NCBI RefSeq assembly: GCF_902364025.1
Contig: NZ_CABJCG010000009.1
Coordinates: 188,965 to 252,964 of the forward strand
Source: Enterocloster lavalensis
GTDB lineage: Bacteria; Bacillota; Clostridia; Lachnospirales; Lachnospiraceae
Length of the DNA: 64,000 bases
Direction of reading: 5' to 3'
Both the position numbers and the translations under genes were made by a program. Positions 9,297 to 17,816 of this stretch are shown here, in pieces. The stretch's first letter is position 1. Every line of letters begins with the position of its first letter. The notes under the pieces are model-generated. The model was not told the origin of the DNA. It was given only the letters and a program-made list of their open reading frames with translations, and made no database searches.

Positions 9297-9349
9297 AAAT
9301 GAGTGTGCACTCCGCTACGTGTGATGGCTGAACGCACACTCATTTTTTA
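9297..9349 (+). terminator. Intra-operon terminator or mRNA-stabilising hairpin
   Basis: AATGAGTGTGC pairs with GCACACTCATT and is followed by a T run. Lying between receptor and ATPase genes of one operon, it probably attenuates read-through. Confidence 0.75.
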
Positions 9350-9436
9350 AATGGAAAAGGCCGCGGGCGGTTGCCGTATGTAATGGGCCGCCGGCGCAGC
9401 CTGCGGGCGAGAATAGGCAAGTGAGGAGGGACCGCA

Positions 9437-10960
9437 TTGGAAGAAAATGTATTGCTGGAGATGAAAAACATATCAAAGACATTTCCCGGCGTCAAGGCCT
9501 TGAAAAACGTCCACTTTAAGGTCCACCGGGGCGAGATCATGGCGTTTATGGGGGAGAACGGAGCGGGAAAATCCACCCTCATTAAGATTATAACCGGCTA
9601 CTACCGCCGGGACCCGGGAGCCGGGGAGTTTTATTTCGACGGAAAAGCGGTAAACCCGAGAAATACGGACGAGGCTCAGAGGCTGGGGATCAGCACCATT
9701 TTCCAGGAGCTGAACCTAAGCCCGTTTTTGAGTGTTGCGGAAAATATTTATCTGGGAAATACACCTAAGAAAAATGGGATGATCGATTGGGATACCATGA
9801 ACAAAAACGCCAGGGCCGCGCTTTTGGAGCTGGGTGTGGACATCGACGTGACCGCCCAGCTGAGCATGCAGAGCACGGCCATCCAGCAGATGGTCAGCAT
9901 CGCCAGGGCGCTGTCGCGCAACACCAAGCTGCTGATCATGGACGAGGCCACCTCCTCCCTGGACACCGGAGAGGTCAAGGTGCTGTTCGATGTGGTCAAG
10001 GGACTGAAACAGAAGGGGATTTCCACCATTTTCGTGACCCACAAAATGGACGAGATTTACCAGGTCTGCGATGCGGCCACGATCTTTAAAGACGGAGAAT
10101 ACGTCGCCTGCATGCCCCTTGAGGAGCTGCCAAAGCTCAAGCTGATCTCTCTGATGATCGGCCGGGATGCCAGCGAACTTGTAAATAAAAGGAAAAAATA
10201 CGACCCGGATAAGGTGAAATCGGAAGTGATCTGCCGGGTGGTGGGCGTGAAAAAAGCCAACCAGAGGTTGAAGAACATCAACCTGGAGATTCACAAGGGC
10301 GAGGTTCTGGGGCTTTCGGGACTGCTGGGCTCCGGCAGAACGGAGACCGCTAAGGTCATTTTCGGGGACGATTTGAACTATGACGGCGAGGTGTTCATGG
10401 GCCAGACGGCCATCCGCTTCAAGAGCCCGGCGGACGCCATCAAGCGGGGGCTGGCGTTCTGCTCGGAGGACCGCAAGGCCGAGGGCATTTTCCCCTACAT
10501 GTCCATCCAGGACAACCTGACCATGACCATACTGCCCAAGATCAGCCGGTTCGGAATCCTGAACAAGAAAAAGCAGAAGGAAGTCACCCTGGAATACATC
10601 CAGAAGATCGCCATCAAGACGCCGGGCACCTCCACCAAGATCAAGGATTTGAGCGGCGGGAACCAGCAGAAGGTGATCCTGTCCCGATGGCTGGCCACCC
10701 ACCCGGACCTGATTATCCTGGACGAGCCCACCCGGGGCATCGACGTGGGCGCAAAGGGCGAGATTGAGGAGCTGATCAAACAGATTTCCGACAGCGGGAT
10801 CAGCGTGCTCTACATTTCCTCCGAGCTGGACGAACTGGTGCGGGAATGCGACCGCATCGTGATTCTGCACGACGGGAGAAACGTGGGGGAACTGGTGAAT
10901 GAGGAGATCAACTCGGATGCCATCATGAACGTGATTGCGTCCGGCCAAATCGATATATAG
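9437..10960 (+). CDS. Sugar ABC transporter ATP-binding protein (RbsA/MglA family)
   Basis: 507 residues with two nucleotide-binding domains in one chain. The start is TTG at 9437, six bases after GAGGAGGG. The first domain has Walker A GENGAGKST and Walker B LLIMDEATSSLD; its signature loop is degenerate, as usual in this family. The second has the canonical signature LSGGNQQK and EPTRGIDVGAKGEI, while its P-loop is reduced to GLLGSGRTE, again a family trait. It energises import with the two permeases that follow. High confidence. Confidence 0.93.
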   Translation: MEENVLLEMKNISKTFPGVKALKNVHFKVHRGEIMAFMGENGAGKSTLIKIITGYYRRDPGAGEFYFDGKAVNPRNTDEAQRLGISTIFQELNLSPFLSVAENIYLGNTPKKNGMIDWDTMNKNARAALLELGVDIDVTAQLSMQSTAIQQMVSIARALSRNTKLLIMDEATSSLDTGEVKVLFDVVKGLKQKGISTIFVTHKMDEIYQVCDAATIFKDGEYVACMPLEELPKLKLISLMIGRDASELVNKRKKYDPDKVKSEVICRVVGVKKANQRLKNINLEIHKGEVLGLSGLLGSGRTETAKVIFGDDLNYDGEVFMGQTAIRFKSPADAIKRGLAFCSEDRKAEGIFPYMSIQDNLTMTILPKISRFGILNKKKQKEVTLEYIQKIAIKTPGTSTKIKDLSGGNQQKVILSRWLATHPDLIILDEPTRGIDVGAKGEIEELIKQISDSGISVLYISSELDELVRECDRIVILHDGRNVGELVNEEINSDAIMNVIASGQIDI

Positions 10961-11018
10961 AGCGTGGGCGGCTGCGAAGGCAGCGGACGGTTACAAACGC
11001 GGAAGGGAGTCTGGTTGT

Positions 11019-11981
11019 ATGGCGGATCACATACAGAAAGAGAAGATGACGTTCAGAGAGATTTTTATCAGCTACGGCGCGGTAATCGCCCTGGCGGTGC
11101 TGATCGTCTTTAACGGAATTGTCACAAAAAACTTTTTATCCCTCAACACCCTGTGGCTGGTCATTAAACAGTCCACCCCCATTTTGTTTATGACGGTGGG
11201 TATGACCTTTGTTATCAGCTCGGGAGGGATTGATATCTCCACAGGGTCCATGATGGCGTTCTGCGGCATCATCGTGTCCCTGGGAATCACCAACGGAGGA
11301 AATTTCTGGGTCTGGTGCCTGATCGGCCTGGCGGCCTGCGCGGCCATCGGCGTGTTCAACGGCTTTCTTATCTCCAGCGTGGGCGTGCAGCCGGTGATTC
11401 TGACCCTGGTGATGCAGATCGTGATGCGCGGCGTCACGGTTCTCATGGCCAAATCCTCGGTGTTCGTGCTGGGCGGCTACCCGGAGATCAAGACTCTGGG
11501 CATTTACCGCTTTCCGGGCAGGGTGCCGATTCAGATTGTATTTTTCATTTTCATCGTCATTGTCAGCGTGTTTGTGCTGCGCAAAACCCTGCTGGGCAAG
11601 TACGTGGAGGCCGTGGGCAGCAATCCCAAGGCGGCCCGGCTGACCGGCGTGCGCACCGTGGCCGTGATCATTACGGTGTACGTGATCTCCGCGGTGCTGG
11701 CGGGTTCCTGCGGCATCCTGGAAATGTGCCGGAACGCGGCCCTGGACCCCAATGAGCTTGGCAAGCTCTACGAGCTGGACGCCATCGCGGGCGTGGCGGT
11801 GGGCGGCACCTCCATGAAGGGCGGCAAGGCCAACATCGTGGGTTCCATCGCGGGCTGCCTGATCATGGTCCTCATCGGAACCACGGTCAATATGAACGGT
11901 ATCCCGTTTGCCACATCCAACATTATCAAGGCGGCAATTATCATCTTTGCGCTGGCCATTCAGCGTGAGAGAAGCGTATAA
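11019..11981 (+). CDS. Sugar ABC transporter permease (RbsC family), first
   Basis: 320 residues; ATG at 11019 after GGAAGGGAG (an upstream in-frame extension overlapping the ATPase gene is rejected). Multi-spanning BPD_transp_2 protein: SSGGIDISTGSMMAFCG and the loop AGVAVGGTSMKGGKANIVGS are characteristic. It forms half of the channel with the next gene, whose ATG is 14 bases beyond this stop. Two different permeases imply a heterodimer. Confidence 0.92.
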   Translation: MADHIQKEKMTFREIFISYGAVIALAVLIVFNGIVTKNFLSLNTLWLVIKQSTPILFMTVGMTFVISSGGIDISTGSMMAFCGIIVSLGITNGGNFWVWCLIGLAACAAIGVFNGFLISSVGVQPVILTLVMQIVMRGVTVLMAKSSVFVLGGYPEIKTLGIYRFPGRVPIQIVFFIFIVIVSVFVLRKTLLGKYVEAVGSNPKAARLTGVRTVAVIITVYVISAVLAGSCGILEMCRNAALDPNELGKLYELDAIAGVAVGGTSMKGGKANIVGSIAGCLIMVLIGTTVNMNGIPFATSNIIKAAIIIFALAIQRERSV

Positions 11982-11995
11982 GGGGAGGGCGGAAC

Positions 11996-13000
11996 ATGGA
12001 TACGATGAAAGCGAAAACCAGGAAGCCCTTGGGGCAGTTCCTGAACGACAACTCTTCCGTGATCGCGGTACTGCTGCTGATCCTTTTGGGTACCGCGGCC
12101 TACGGGACCACATTTTTGAACTACAAGAAAAATTTAATCAACGTGCTCCACACCGCGTCCATGATGGGCATCATGGGTCTGGGCGTGAACCTGTGCTTCT
12201 TAATCGGAGCCAGGGATTTGTCCGTGGGCGCGCTGGCGGCCCTGGTCAGCATGGTCACGGCCTGGCTTGCCCCCTACGGCTTCCCGGTGGCGGTGGCCGG
12301 CGGACTGACGGTGGGTGCTATATTTGGGGCCTTTAACGGCGTAATCGTCAGCATGTTCAAGGTGCAGCCCTTTATCGCCACCCTGGGAACCCAGCTGGCG
12401 GCCAGGGGATTCGCCCTGCTGATCAACAAGGAGCTGTCCATTTCCCTGGGGACCAACGCACCCCAGTTAAAGTACGTGGGTAATGGAAATGTGTTCGGCC
12501 TGATTCCATTTCCCACCTTCGCGTTTATCATCCTGATCCTGGTTCTGACTGTGATTCTGCGGAAAAAGGACTTCGGCCGGGGCGTCTACGCGGTGGGCGG
12601 CGACGAGGGCTCTGCGGAAATGATGGGGATTCACGTGAACCGGACCAAGATTATCGTGTTCACCATCAGCGGGCTGATGGCGGCGTGCAGCGGCATCATT
12701 CTCTGCGGGCGTCTGAGCGCGGGACAGCCCACGGCCTGCGAGGGCTGGGAAATGACCATCATGGCCGCGGTGGTGCTGGGCGGCACGTCCGTGCGCGGCG
12801 GCATCGGAAAGATCCACGGCGTGTTCCTGGGCTGCCTGTTCGTGACGTTTATCACCAACCTGATCAACTTAAACGGGCATATCAGCGCGTACTGGAAGGA
12901 CATTATCACAGGCGTGGTGCTGCTGATCGCGGTGCTGGTTCAGGTGTATTCGGACAAGCAGAAGGAGAAAGTAAAACATTCCAGGAAGGACGGGGAGTGA
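11996..13000 (+). CDS. Sugar ABC transporter permease (RbsC family), second
   Basis: 334 residues; ATG at 11996 after GGGAGG. Same family as the previous gene: LCFLIGARDLSVGALAALVS and the loop VLGGTSVRGGIGKIHGVFLG. Presumed partner subunit of the pore. The kinase gene begins 4 bases after its stop, so transport and phosphorylation are translationally linked. Confidence 0.92.
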   Translation: MDTMKAKTRKPLGQFLNDNSSVIAVLLLILLGTAAYGTTFLNYKKNLINVLHTASMMGIMGLGVNLCFLIGARDLSVGALAALVSMVTAWLAPYGFPVAVAGGLTVGAIFGAFNGVIVSMFKVQPFIATLGTQLAARGFALLINKELSISLGTNAPQLKYVGNGNVFGLIPFPTFAFIILILVLTVILRKKDFGRGVYAVGGDEGSAEMMGIHVNRTKIIVFTISGLMAACSGIILCGRLSAGQPTACEGWEMTIMAAVVLGGTSVRGGIGKIHGVFLGCLFVTFITNLINLNGHISAYWKDIITGVVLLIAVLVQVYSDKQKEKVKHSRKDGE

Positions 13001-13004
13001 GATC

Positions 13005-14012
13005 GTGAAAGAGTATATTATCACCATTGACGGGGGCACCACCAACACCCGGTGCATCCTCTGGGGCAGCGGGCAGAGGCGGATTGACGAGGAGCGGCGG
13101 ACCGTGGGCGTGCGCAATACCTCCATCGACGGCAACAACAGCGGGCTGAAGCAGGCGGTGCGGGAGTGCATCGAGCAGCTTTTGGAGCGCAACGGCGTCT
13201 CCTACGACCAGATACACCGGATCATCGGCAGCGGCATGATCACCTCCGACGTGGGGCTGGTGGTGGTGCCATGGATCACCGCGCCTGCGGGGGTGAAGGA
13301 GCTGGCCGCCAATATCGCAGAGATTTCCCTGCCGGATATCTGCCCCATCCCCATCTGCTTTATCCCGGGGATCAAGAACGGGGAGGGCCCCTTTGACCTT
13401 GAAAATATCGAAGCCATGGACATTATGCGGGGCGAGGAGGTGGAGAGCGTGGCCATTCTCGACAAGTTCCCGCCGGGAAAACCTATGCTGTTGATTCTGC
13501 CCGGCTCCCACAACAAGTTCGTGTCCGTGGACCGGGAGGGGAAGATCACGGGCTGCCTCACCTCCATTTCCGGGGAACTGCTGGCCTCCATCACCAACGA
13601 CACCATTATTGCCAAGTCGGTGAACCGGGAGTTCGTGTCGCCGGAGAGTTATGACCGGGAATGGGTTCAGAAGGGGTATGAGACCGCCACCCGGGCGGGG
13701 ATTGGAAGGGCCTGCTTTACCGCCAGAATCCTGATGCTGTTCTACAACAATGACCCGAAGAAGCTGGCCAACTATATTTTGGGGGCCACCATCGCCGGGG
13801 ACATGCAGGCGGTCCGCAATTCCACGGCATTGAAGGTGGACGGGGACACGCTGGCAGTGGTGGGCGGAAAGGAGCCGCTGCGCACGGCGGTGGCGGATGT
13901 GCTGAAATATGACGGTTATTTCCGGGAGGTGGAGACCTTCTGCCCGGAGGGGGGTATCCCGCTCTCGGCCAGAGGCGCTTACATCGTGGCCCGGGAAACC
14001 GGAATTTTATAA
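13005..14012 (+). CDS. DgoK-family sugar kinase (2-dehydro-3-deoxygalactonokinase-like)
   Basis: 335 residues; GTG start at 13005 with GGGGAG upstream. The N-terminal phosphate-binding motif IDGGTTNTRCILW, the central IMRGEE and LPGSHNKFV, and SGELLASIT match the DGOK (PF05035) family of the actin-like kinase fold. The known member phosphorylates 2-keto-3-deoxygalactonate, but no KDPGal aldolase is in the window, so the real substrate may be another keto-sugar or sugar acid brought in by the adjacent transporter. Confidence 0.8.
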   Translation: MKEYIITIDGGTTNTRCILWGSGQRRIDEERRTVGVRNTSIDGNNSGLKQAVRECIEQLLERNGVSYDQIHRIIGSGMITSDVGLVVVPWITAPAGVKELAANIAEISLPDICPIPICFIPGIKNGEGPFDLENIEAMDIMRGEEVESVAILDKFPPGKPMLLILPGSHNKFVSVDREGKITGCLTSISGELLASITNDTIIAKSVNREFVSPESYDREWVQKGYETATRAGIGRACFTARILMLFYNNDPKKLANYILGATIAGDMQAVRNSTALKVDGDTLAVVGGKEPLRTAVADVLKYDGYFREVETFCPEGGIPLSARGAYIVARETGIL

Positions 14013-14023
14013 GGGGAAACGAG

Positions 14024-14983
14024 ATGGGAAAGAAAGTAGTAATCACGGATTACCAGTATGAAAATATCGACGCGGAGCGACGGATCATCGGGGCGCACGG
14101 CTATGAACTCTACGATTATCAGATCCGGGACGCCGGGGCGCTGATCCCGGTCTGCCGGGACGCGGACGCCATTGTGACCCAGTATTCGGATGTGTCGGCG
14201 GAGCTGATCGACAGCCTGGAACACTGCGCTATGATCATCAAGTACGGCATCGGGGTGAACAACATCGACGTGGAGGCGGCCACCCGCAAGGGAATTTACG
14301 TGTGTAATGTGCCGGACTACGGGGTGGAGGAGGTCTCCGACCACGCGGTGGCCATGATGCTGGCTCTGTCGAAGAAACTGCCGGTGCTGACCAGGGCGCT
14401 GCGGGAGGGCGACTGGGGATATGGAAGCACCGTTCCCCTGTCCCGGTTCTGCGAGTCCACGGTGGGGCTGGTGGGATTTGGAAGGATTCCCCAGCTGGTG
14501 GCGAAGAAGCTTAAGGGGTTCGGCGTGGCCATCCAGGTGTGCGATCCCTACGCGGACGCGGCGCTGGTGCGGGAATACGGGGCGGAGCCGTTGGAGCTGG
14601 ACGAGCTTTTGGCGGAGAGCGATTTTATCTCCGTCCACGTGCCGCTGACCAGAGAGACGAGGGGGATGATCGGGGAGGCGGAATTTTGCCGCATGAAGCC
14701 CACGGCCGTTGTGATCAACACGGCCCGGGGCGGCGTGATCGACGAGAAGGCCCTGGTGGAAGCCCTTAAGACCGGCCGGATCGCAGGCGCGGCGGTGGAC
14801 GTGTATGAGGAAGAGCCGGTGAAAGCAGACAATCCGCTGCTTCACATGGACAATGTAATCGCCACCCCGCACTGCGCGTGGTATTCGGAAACTGCGATCA
14901 CGACGCTGCAGCGGAAGGTGGCGGAGGAAGTGGTGAATGTGTTGGATGGGAATAAACCGTTTAACTGTATTAACTTGTCCTAA
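14024..14983 (+). CDS. D-isomer-specific 2-hydroxyacid dehydrogenase (NAD-dependent)
   Basis: 319 residues; ATG after AAGGGGAAACG. SerA/GyaR-like two-domain enzyme: nucleotide-binding motif VGLVGFGRI, active-site Arg in NTARGGVIDE, Glu in DVYEEEP, and the catalytic His in PHCAW. It interconverts 2-keto acids and D-2-hydroxy acids. It closes the first half of the sugar locus, 11 bases after the kinase. A role with a sugar-derived 2-hydroxy acid is inferred from position. It lacks the C-terminal regulatory domains of true serine-pathway SerA. Confidence 0.87.
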   Translation: MGKKVVITDYQYENIDAERRIIGAHGYELYDYQIRDAGALIPVCRDADAIVTQYSDVSAELIDSLEHCAMIIKYGIGVNNIDVEAATRKGIYVCNVPDYGVEEVSDHAVAMMLALSKKLPVLTRALREGDWGYGSTVPLSRFCESTVGLVGFGRIPQLVAKKLKGFGVAIQVCDPYADAALVREYGAEPLELDELLAESDFISVHVPLTRETRGMIGEAEFCRMKPTAVVINTARGGVIDEKALVEALKTGRIAGAAVDVYEEEPVKADNPLLHMDNVIATPHCAWYSETAITTLQRKVAEEVVNVLDGNKPFNCINLS

Positions 14984-15062
14984 GGGGTACCAGGCTTTGC
15001 CTGGTGGATTCCTTAGGACGGCCAGCGAATTCCAGCAATCTGAACATAAGGGGGTACCAGGC
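14979..15062. repeat. Palindrome and short direct repeat between dehydrogenase and GntR genes
   Basis: CCTAAGG-GGTACCAGGC-TTT-GCCTGG-TGGATT-CCTTAGG (14980-15017) folds into a near-perfect hairpin without a T run. AAGGGGTACCAGGC recurs with one extra G at 15048-15062. It may serve as a bidirectional terminator or be a REP-like element. Confidence 0.5.
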
Positions 15063-15071
15063 ATAGCCGCC

Positions 15072-15761
15072 TCACCCCTCCGACGACCCAATATAATGCG
15101 GAAACGCCTCCTTAATCCACTCATAGTCCTCAAAAGTATGGGCCATATGCTCATCCGATATGGCCATAGCCGCCTGGACGTCCCCGTTTTCCAGCGCATG
15201 AAGGTAATTCTCATGCTCGGAAATTTTCAGGATAAACTCCCGCTTGGTCATGCTCAGGTAGCGGATGCGGTCAAAGTGGATGGACAGGTTAGAGATAACG
15301 TCGCTCAGAAATTCCTTTTTGCAGATGCGGTAGATCTCCCCGTGGAACCGGATATCGCACTCCAGCAGCTTGTTGGGTTTGCTGGTCTCATAATAATACT
15401 TCTGAATGGCGATATTCTCATGCAGCCGGTCGATATCGTCCGGGCTCAGGCAGTCGCAGGCCATCCGGGACAAATCCCGCTCCACCACGGTTCTCAGGTA
15501 CAGGAACTGCGCCACAATATCCATATCGATGAAGGACACAAAGGTGCCGCTTCGGGGACGGATCACCACCAGCTTTTTCTCCGCCAGGTCCAGCAGGGCT
15601 TCGCGGATGGGCGTGCGGGAGATTCCCAGCAGTTCGCTGATCTCGGCCTCGTTCAGTTTTTCACCGGGCTTCAGGTTGAGGCGCACGATGTTCTGGGACA
15701 GGGTGGCGAACACATATTGCTTCAGGGACTGGTCATTCTGGCGGGGAGCGATCTCTAACAT
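15072..15761 (-). CDS. GntR-family transcriptional regulator, FCD subfamily
   Basis: 229 residues. N-terminal winged helix-turn-helix (LNEAEISELLGISRTPIREAL, wing RPRSGTFVS) and an all-helical FCD ligand domain (His/Asp-bearing DIRFHGEIYR). FCD regulators usually sense sugar acids or other carboxylates and often act as repressors relieved by the substrate. It is transcribed opposite to, and sits between, the two halves of the catabolic locus, sharing an AT-rich region with the isomerase gene. Control of both halves is inferred. Confidence 0.9.
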   Translation of the reverse strand: MLEIAPRQNDQSLKQYVFATLSQNIVRLNLKPGEKLNEAEISELLGISRTPIREALLDLAEKKLVVIRPRSGTFVSFIDMDIVAQFLYLRTVVERDLSRMACDCLSPDDIDRLHENIAIQKYYYETSKPNKLLECDIRFHGEIYRICKKEFLSDVISNLSIHFDRIRYLSMTKREFILKISEHENYLHALENGDVQAAMAISDEHMAHTFEDYEWIKEAFPHYIGSSEG

Positions 15762-15880
15762 ATTATCGGCCTTTCATTTGAAATAACGTAGTTAATATAT
15801 TACACATTAATAATACTATAGCAAAATGACGGAATGTCAAGGAAAATCTGAATTTTCAGAGAGAAGGGAGCGTGTTTTTT
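15762..15880. promoter_or_regulatory. Divergent GntR / isomerase control region
   Basis: AT-rich spacer with TACTAT (15814-15819) as a possible rightward -10 box. Two short dyads lie downstream: TGAC-ggaat-GTCA (15827-15839) and GAAAAT-ctga-ATTTTC near 15843-15858. Either could be the FCD regulator's operator; not proven. Confidence 0.4.
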
Positions 15881-16354
15881 ATGAAAGTGGCAGTGGGGGC
15901 GGATTTCTCCGCAATCGCAAGGAAAAATGAGGTCAAGGCGTACTTACTTGAGAACGGTTACGAGGTGCTGGACTTAGGCCAGAACGAGGGGGAGGACCAG
16001 CTGATTTACCCGGAGGCGGCGAAGCGAATCGCCCTGGCGGTCCAGAGCGGAGAGGCCGAGCGGGGAATCATCTTCTGCGGAACCGGCGGGGGCGTCAGCA
16101 TCATGGCGAACAAGTTCCGGGGCGTTTACTGCGTGGCTTCCGAGAGCATGTACACGGCCTTCAAGATGCGCCAGCTCAACGGCGCCAACGTGCTGGCCAT
16201 GGGAAAAAACGTGGCGGGCGAGCAGAATACCTATGAGATCGTAAACATGTTCCTGACCACGGACTTCTGCCAGGACTTCGCACCGGAGCGGGAAGCCTTT
16301 GTCAGCGGCCTGCGCCGGCGGATGCTGGAGATCGAGGCGGAAAACCTGAAATAA
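15881..16354 (+). CDS. RpiB/LacA/LacB-family sugar-phosphate isomerase
   Basis: 157 residues from ATG at 15881; a GTG at 15872 is too close to the AAGGGAG ribosome site. It begins MKVAVGADFSAIARK, has the family loop IIFCGTGGGVSIMANK and ends with a region like that of RpiB. Family members interconvert aldose and ketose phosphates (ribose-5-P, allose-6-P or galactose-6-P). With the Rpe/AlsE-like epimerase next door, an allose- or psicose-type phosphate route is one possibility. Substrate unassigned. Confidence 0.87.
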   Translation: MKVAVGADFSAIARKNEVKAYLLENGYEVLDLGQNEGEDQLIYPEAAKRIALAVQSGEAERGIIFCGTGGGVSIMANKFRGVYCVASESMYTAFKMRQLNGANVLAMGKNVAGEQNTYEIVNMFLTTDFCQDFAPEREAFVSGLRRRMLEIEAENLK

Positions 16355-16368
16355 AAAGGAGAAACAAA

Positions 16369-17028
16369 ATGATTAATTCGGCGTCGGTTATCAATGTGCC
16401 GTTTCTGGAAATGCGGGAGCAGCTGGACGAGCTGGCCGCGGGCGGCACCAAGTTTTTTCACATTGACCTGATGGACGGCCACTACGTGCCGAACCTGTGT
16501 ATGCCCATCAAGCTGATCCGGGAGCTGAAGGACGCGTACCCCCAGATTGTCATGGACGTCCACATTATGGTGACCAACCCCCAGGACTACATTGAGCGCC
16601 TGCGGGAAGCCGGGGCGGACTACGTGGCGTTCCACACGGACAGCACGCCCTTTGTGCGGCGGATCATCAACGAGATCCACGGGGCCGGGATGAAGGCCGG
16701 AATCGTGATCAACCCGTCCCAGCGCATCGACCACATCGAGCCTTATATCGAGTACGTGGACATGGTGATGCTGATGGCGGTGGAGCCGGGCTTTGCCGGA
16801 CAGGCGCTGCTAGACGGCAGTATGGAGCGGCTGGGTCAGATCGCGGATCTGCGTAGAAAACATGACTGCCGGTTCCTGATCTCCGTGGACGGCGGAATCA
16901 ACCACGAGAGAACCGTCCTTTGCCGGGATATGGGCGTGGATGTGATCGTGGGCACCGTACACAACATTTTCAAGCAGCCGGAGGGCCTGAGAGAAGCCTG
17001 CCTGCGGTTTGAGCGGGAATTCGGCTGA
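16369..17028 (+). CDS. Ribulose-phosphate 3-epimerase family protein (Rpe/AlsE-like)
   Basis: 219 residues; ATG after AAAAGGAG. TIM-barrel epimerase with metal-binding motifs FHIDLMDGHYVPN and MDVHIMV, plus MAVEPGFAGQ and SVDGGI. True Rpe and allulose-6-P epimerase AlsE share this fold; MAVEPGFAGQ with a short C-terminus does not separate them for me. Embedded in an inducible-looking catabolic operon rather than a pentose-phosphate cluster, so an AlsE-like role is favoured. Confidence 0.85.
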   Translation: MINSASVINVPFLEMREQLDELAAGGTKFFHIDLMDGHYVPNLCMPIKLIRELKDAYPQIVMDVHIMVTNPQDYIERLREAGADYVAFHTDSTPFVRRIINEIHGAGMKAGIVINPSQRIDHIEPYIEYVDMVMLMAVEPGFAGQALLDGSMERLGQIADLRRKHDCRFLISVDGGINHERTVLCRDMGVDVIVGTVHNIFKQPEGLREACLRFEREFG

Positions 17029-17040
17029 CGGGAGGGACCA

Positions 17041-17799
17041 ATGAATATACTGTTTGATTTGACCGGCAGGAAAGCCATCGTCACCGGCGCGGCCCAGGGA
17101 CTGGCCTACAGCATGGCCGAGGGGCTGATGGAGAGCGGGGCCGAGGTGGCTGTAATCGATATCTCGGACCGGACGGTGGAGGTGGCCCGGGAGTTCTGCG
17201 GCCGGGGCTTTCGCTGCCATGGGATACAGGCCGATCTGTCCCGGATCGACGAGCTGGAAGGCGTTTTCAGCCGGGCGGTGGACGCCCTGGGCGGGCTGGA
17301 CATCATCGTCAACGGGGCGGGAGTCCAGCGGCGGTACAGGAGCGAGGAATTCCCCACAGAGGAGTGGGATTTTGTGATCAACGTGAACCTGAATTCCGTG
17401 TGGAAGCTGTGCCAGCTGGCGGGACGGCATTTCCTGGAAAATGGAGGCGGCAAGATTATCAACATCGCCTCCATGCTCAGCTTTCTGGGCGGTTACACCG
17501 TGGCGGCCTACGCGGCCAGCAAGGGCGGCGTGGCCCAGCTGACCAAGGCGCTGTCCAACGAGTGGGCGGGGAAAAACATCAACATCAACGCCCTGGCGCC
17601 CGGTTACATGGCAACGGCGCTCAACACCGCGATCATAAACGACCCGGTGCGCAGCAAGGAGATTCTGGACCGGATTCCGGCCCGCCGGTGGGGGCAGCCC
17701 GGGGATATGAAGGGCGCGGTGATTTTCCTGGCCTCCGGGGCGTCGGATTATTTAAACGGAGCGATTATCCCGGTGGACGGGGGATTTTTGAGCAGATAG
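17041..17799 (+). CDS. SDR-family oxidoreductase (KduD / gluconate dehydrogenase-like)
   Basis: 252 residues; ATG after GGGAGG. Classical short-chain dehydrogenase: cofactor loop TGAAQGLAYSMA, NGAGVQ, catalytic Ser region SMLSF and YAASK, PGYMAT, and the usual C-terminal IPVDGGF. Relatives oxidise or reduce C3/C5 of sugar acids (2-deoxygluconate, gluconate, 5-keto-gluconate). The position between a sugar-phosphate epimerase and a LarA-like protein agrees with sugar-acid metabolism; substrate and direction unknown. Confidence 0.88.
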   Translation: MNILFDLTGRKAIVTGAAQGLAYSMAEGLMESGAEVAVIDISDRTVEVAREFCGRGFRCHGIQADLSRIDELEGVFSRAVDALGGLDIIVNGAGVQRRYRSEEFPTEEWDFVINVNLNSVWKLCQLAGRHFLENGGGKIINIASMLSFLGGYTVAAYAASKGGVAQLTKALSNEWAGKNININALAPGYMATALNTAIINDPVRSKEILDRIPARRWGQPGDMKGAVIFLASGASDYLNGAIIPVDGGFLSR

Positions 17800-17816
17800 C
17801 AGAGGGGGAATCAACA

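Noticed and set aside
17364-17816. N-terminal extension of the LarA-like frame
   Set aside because: It overlaps the SDR gene in another frame; the ATG at 17817 has its own ribosome site and matches the family start.
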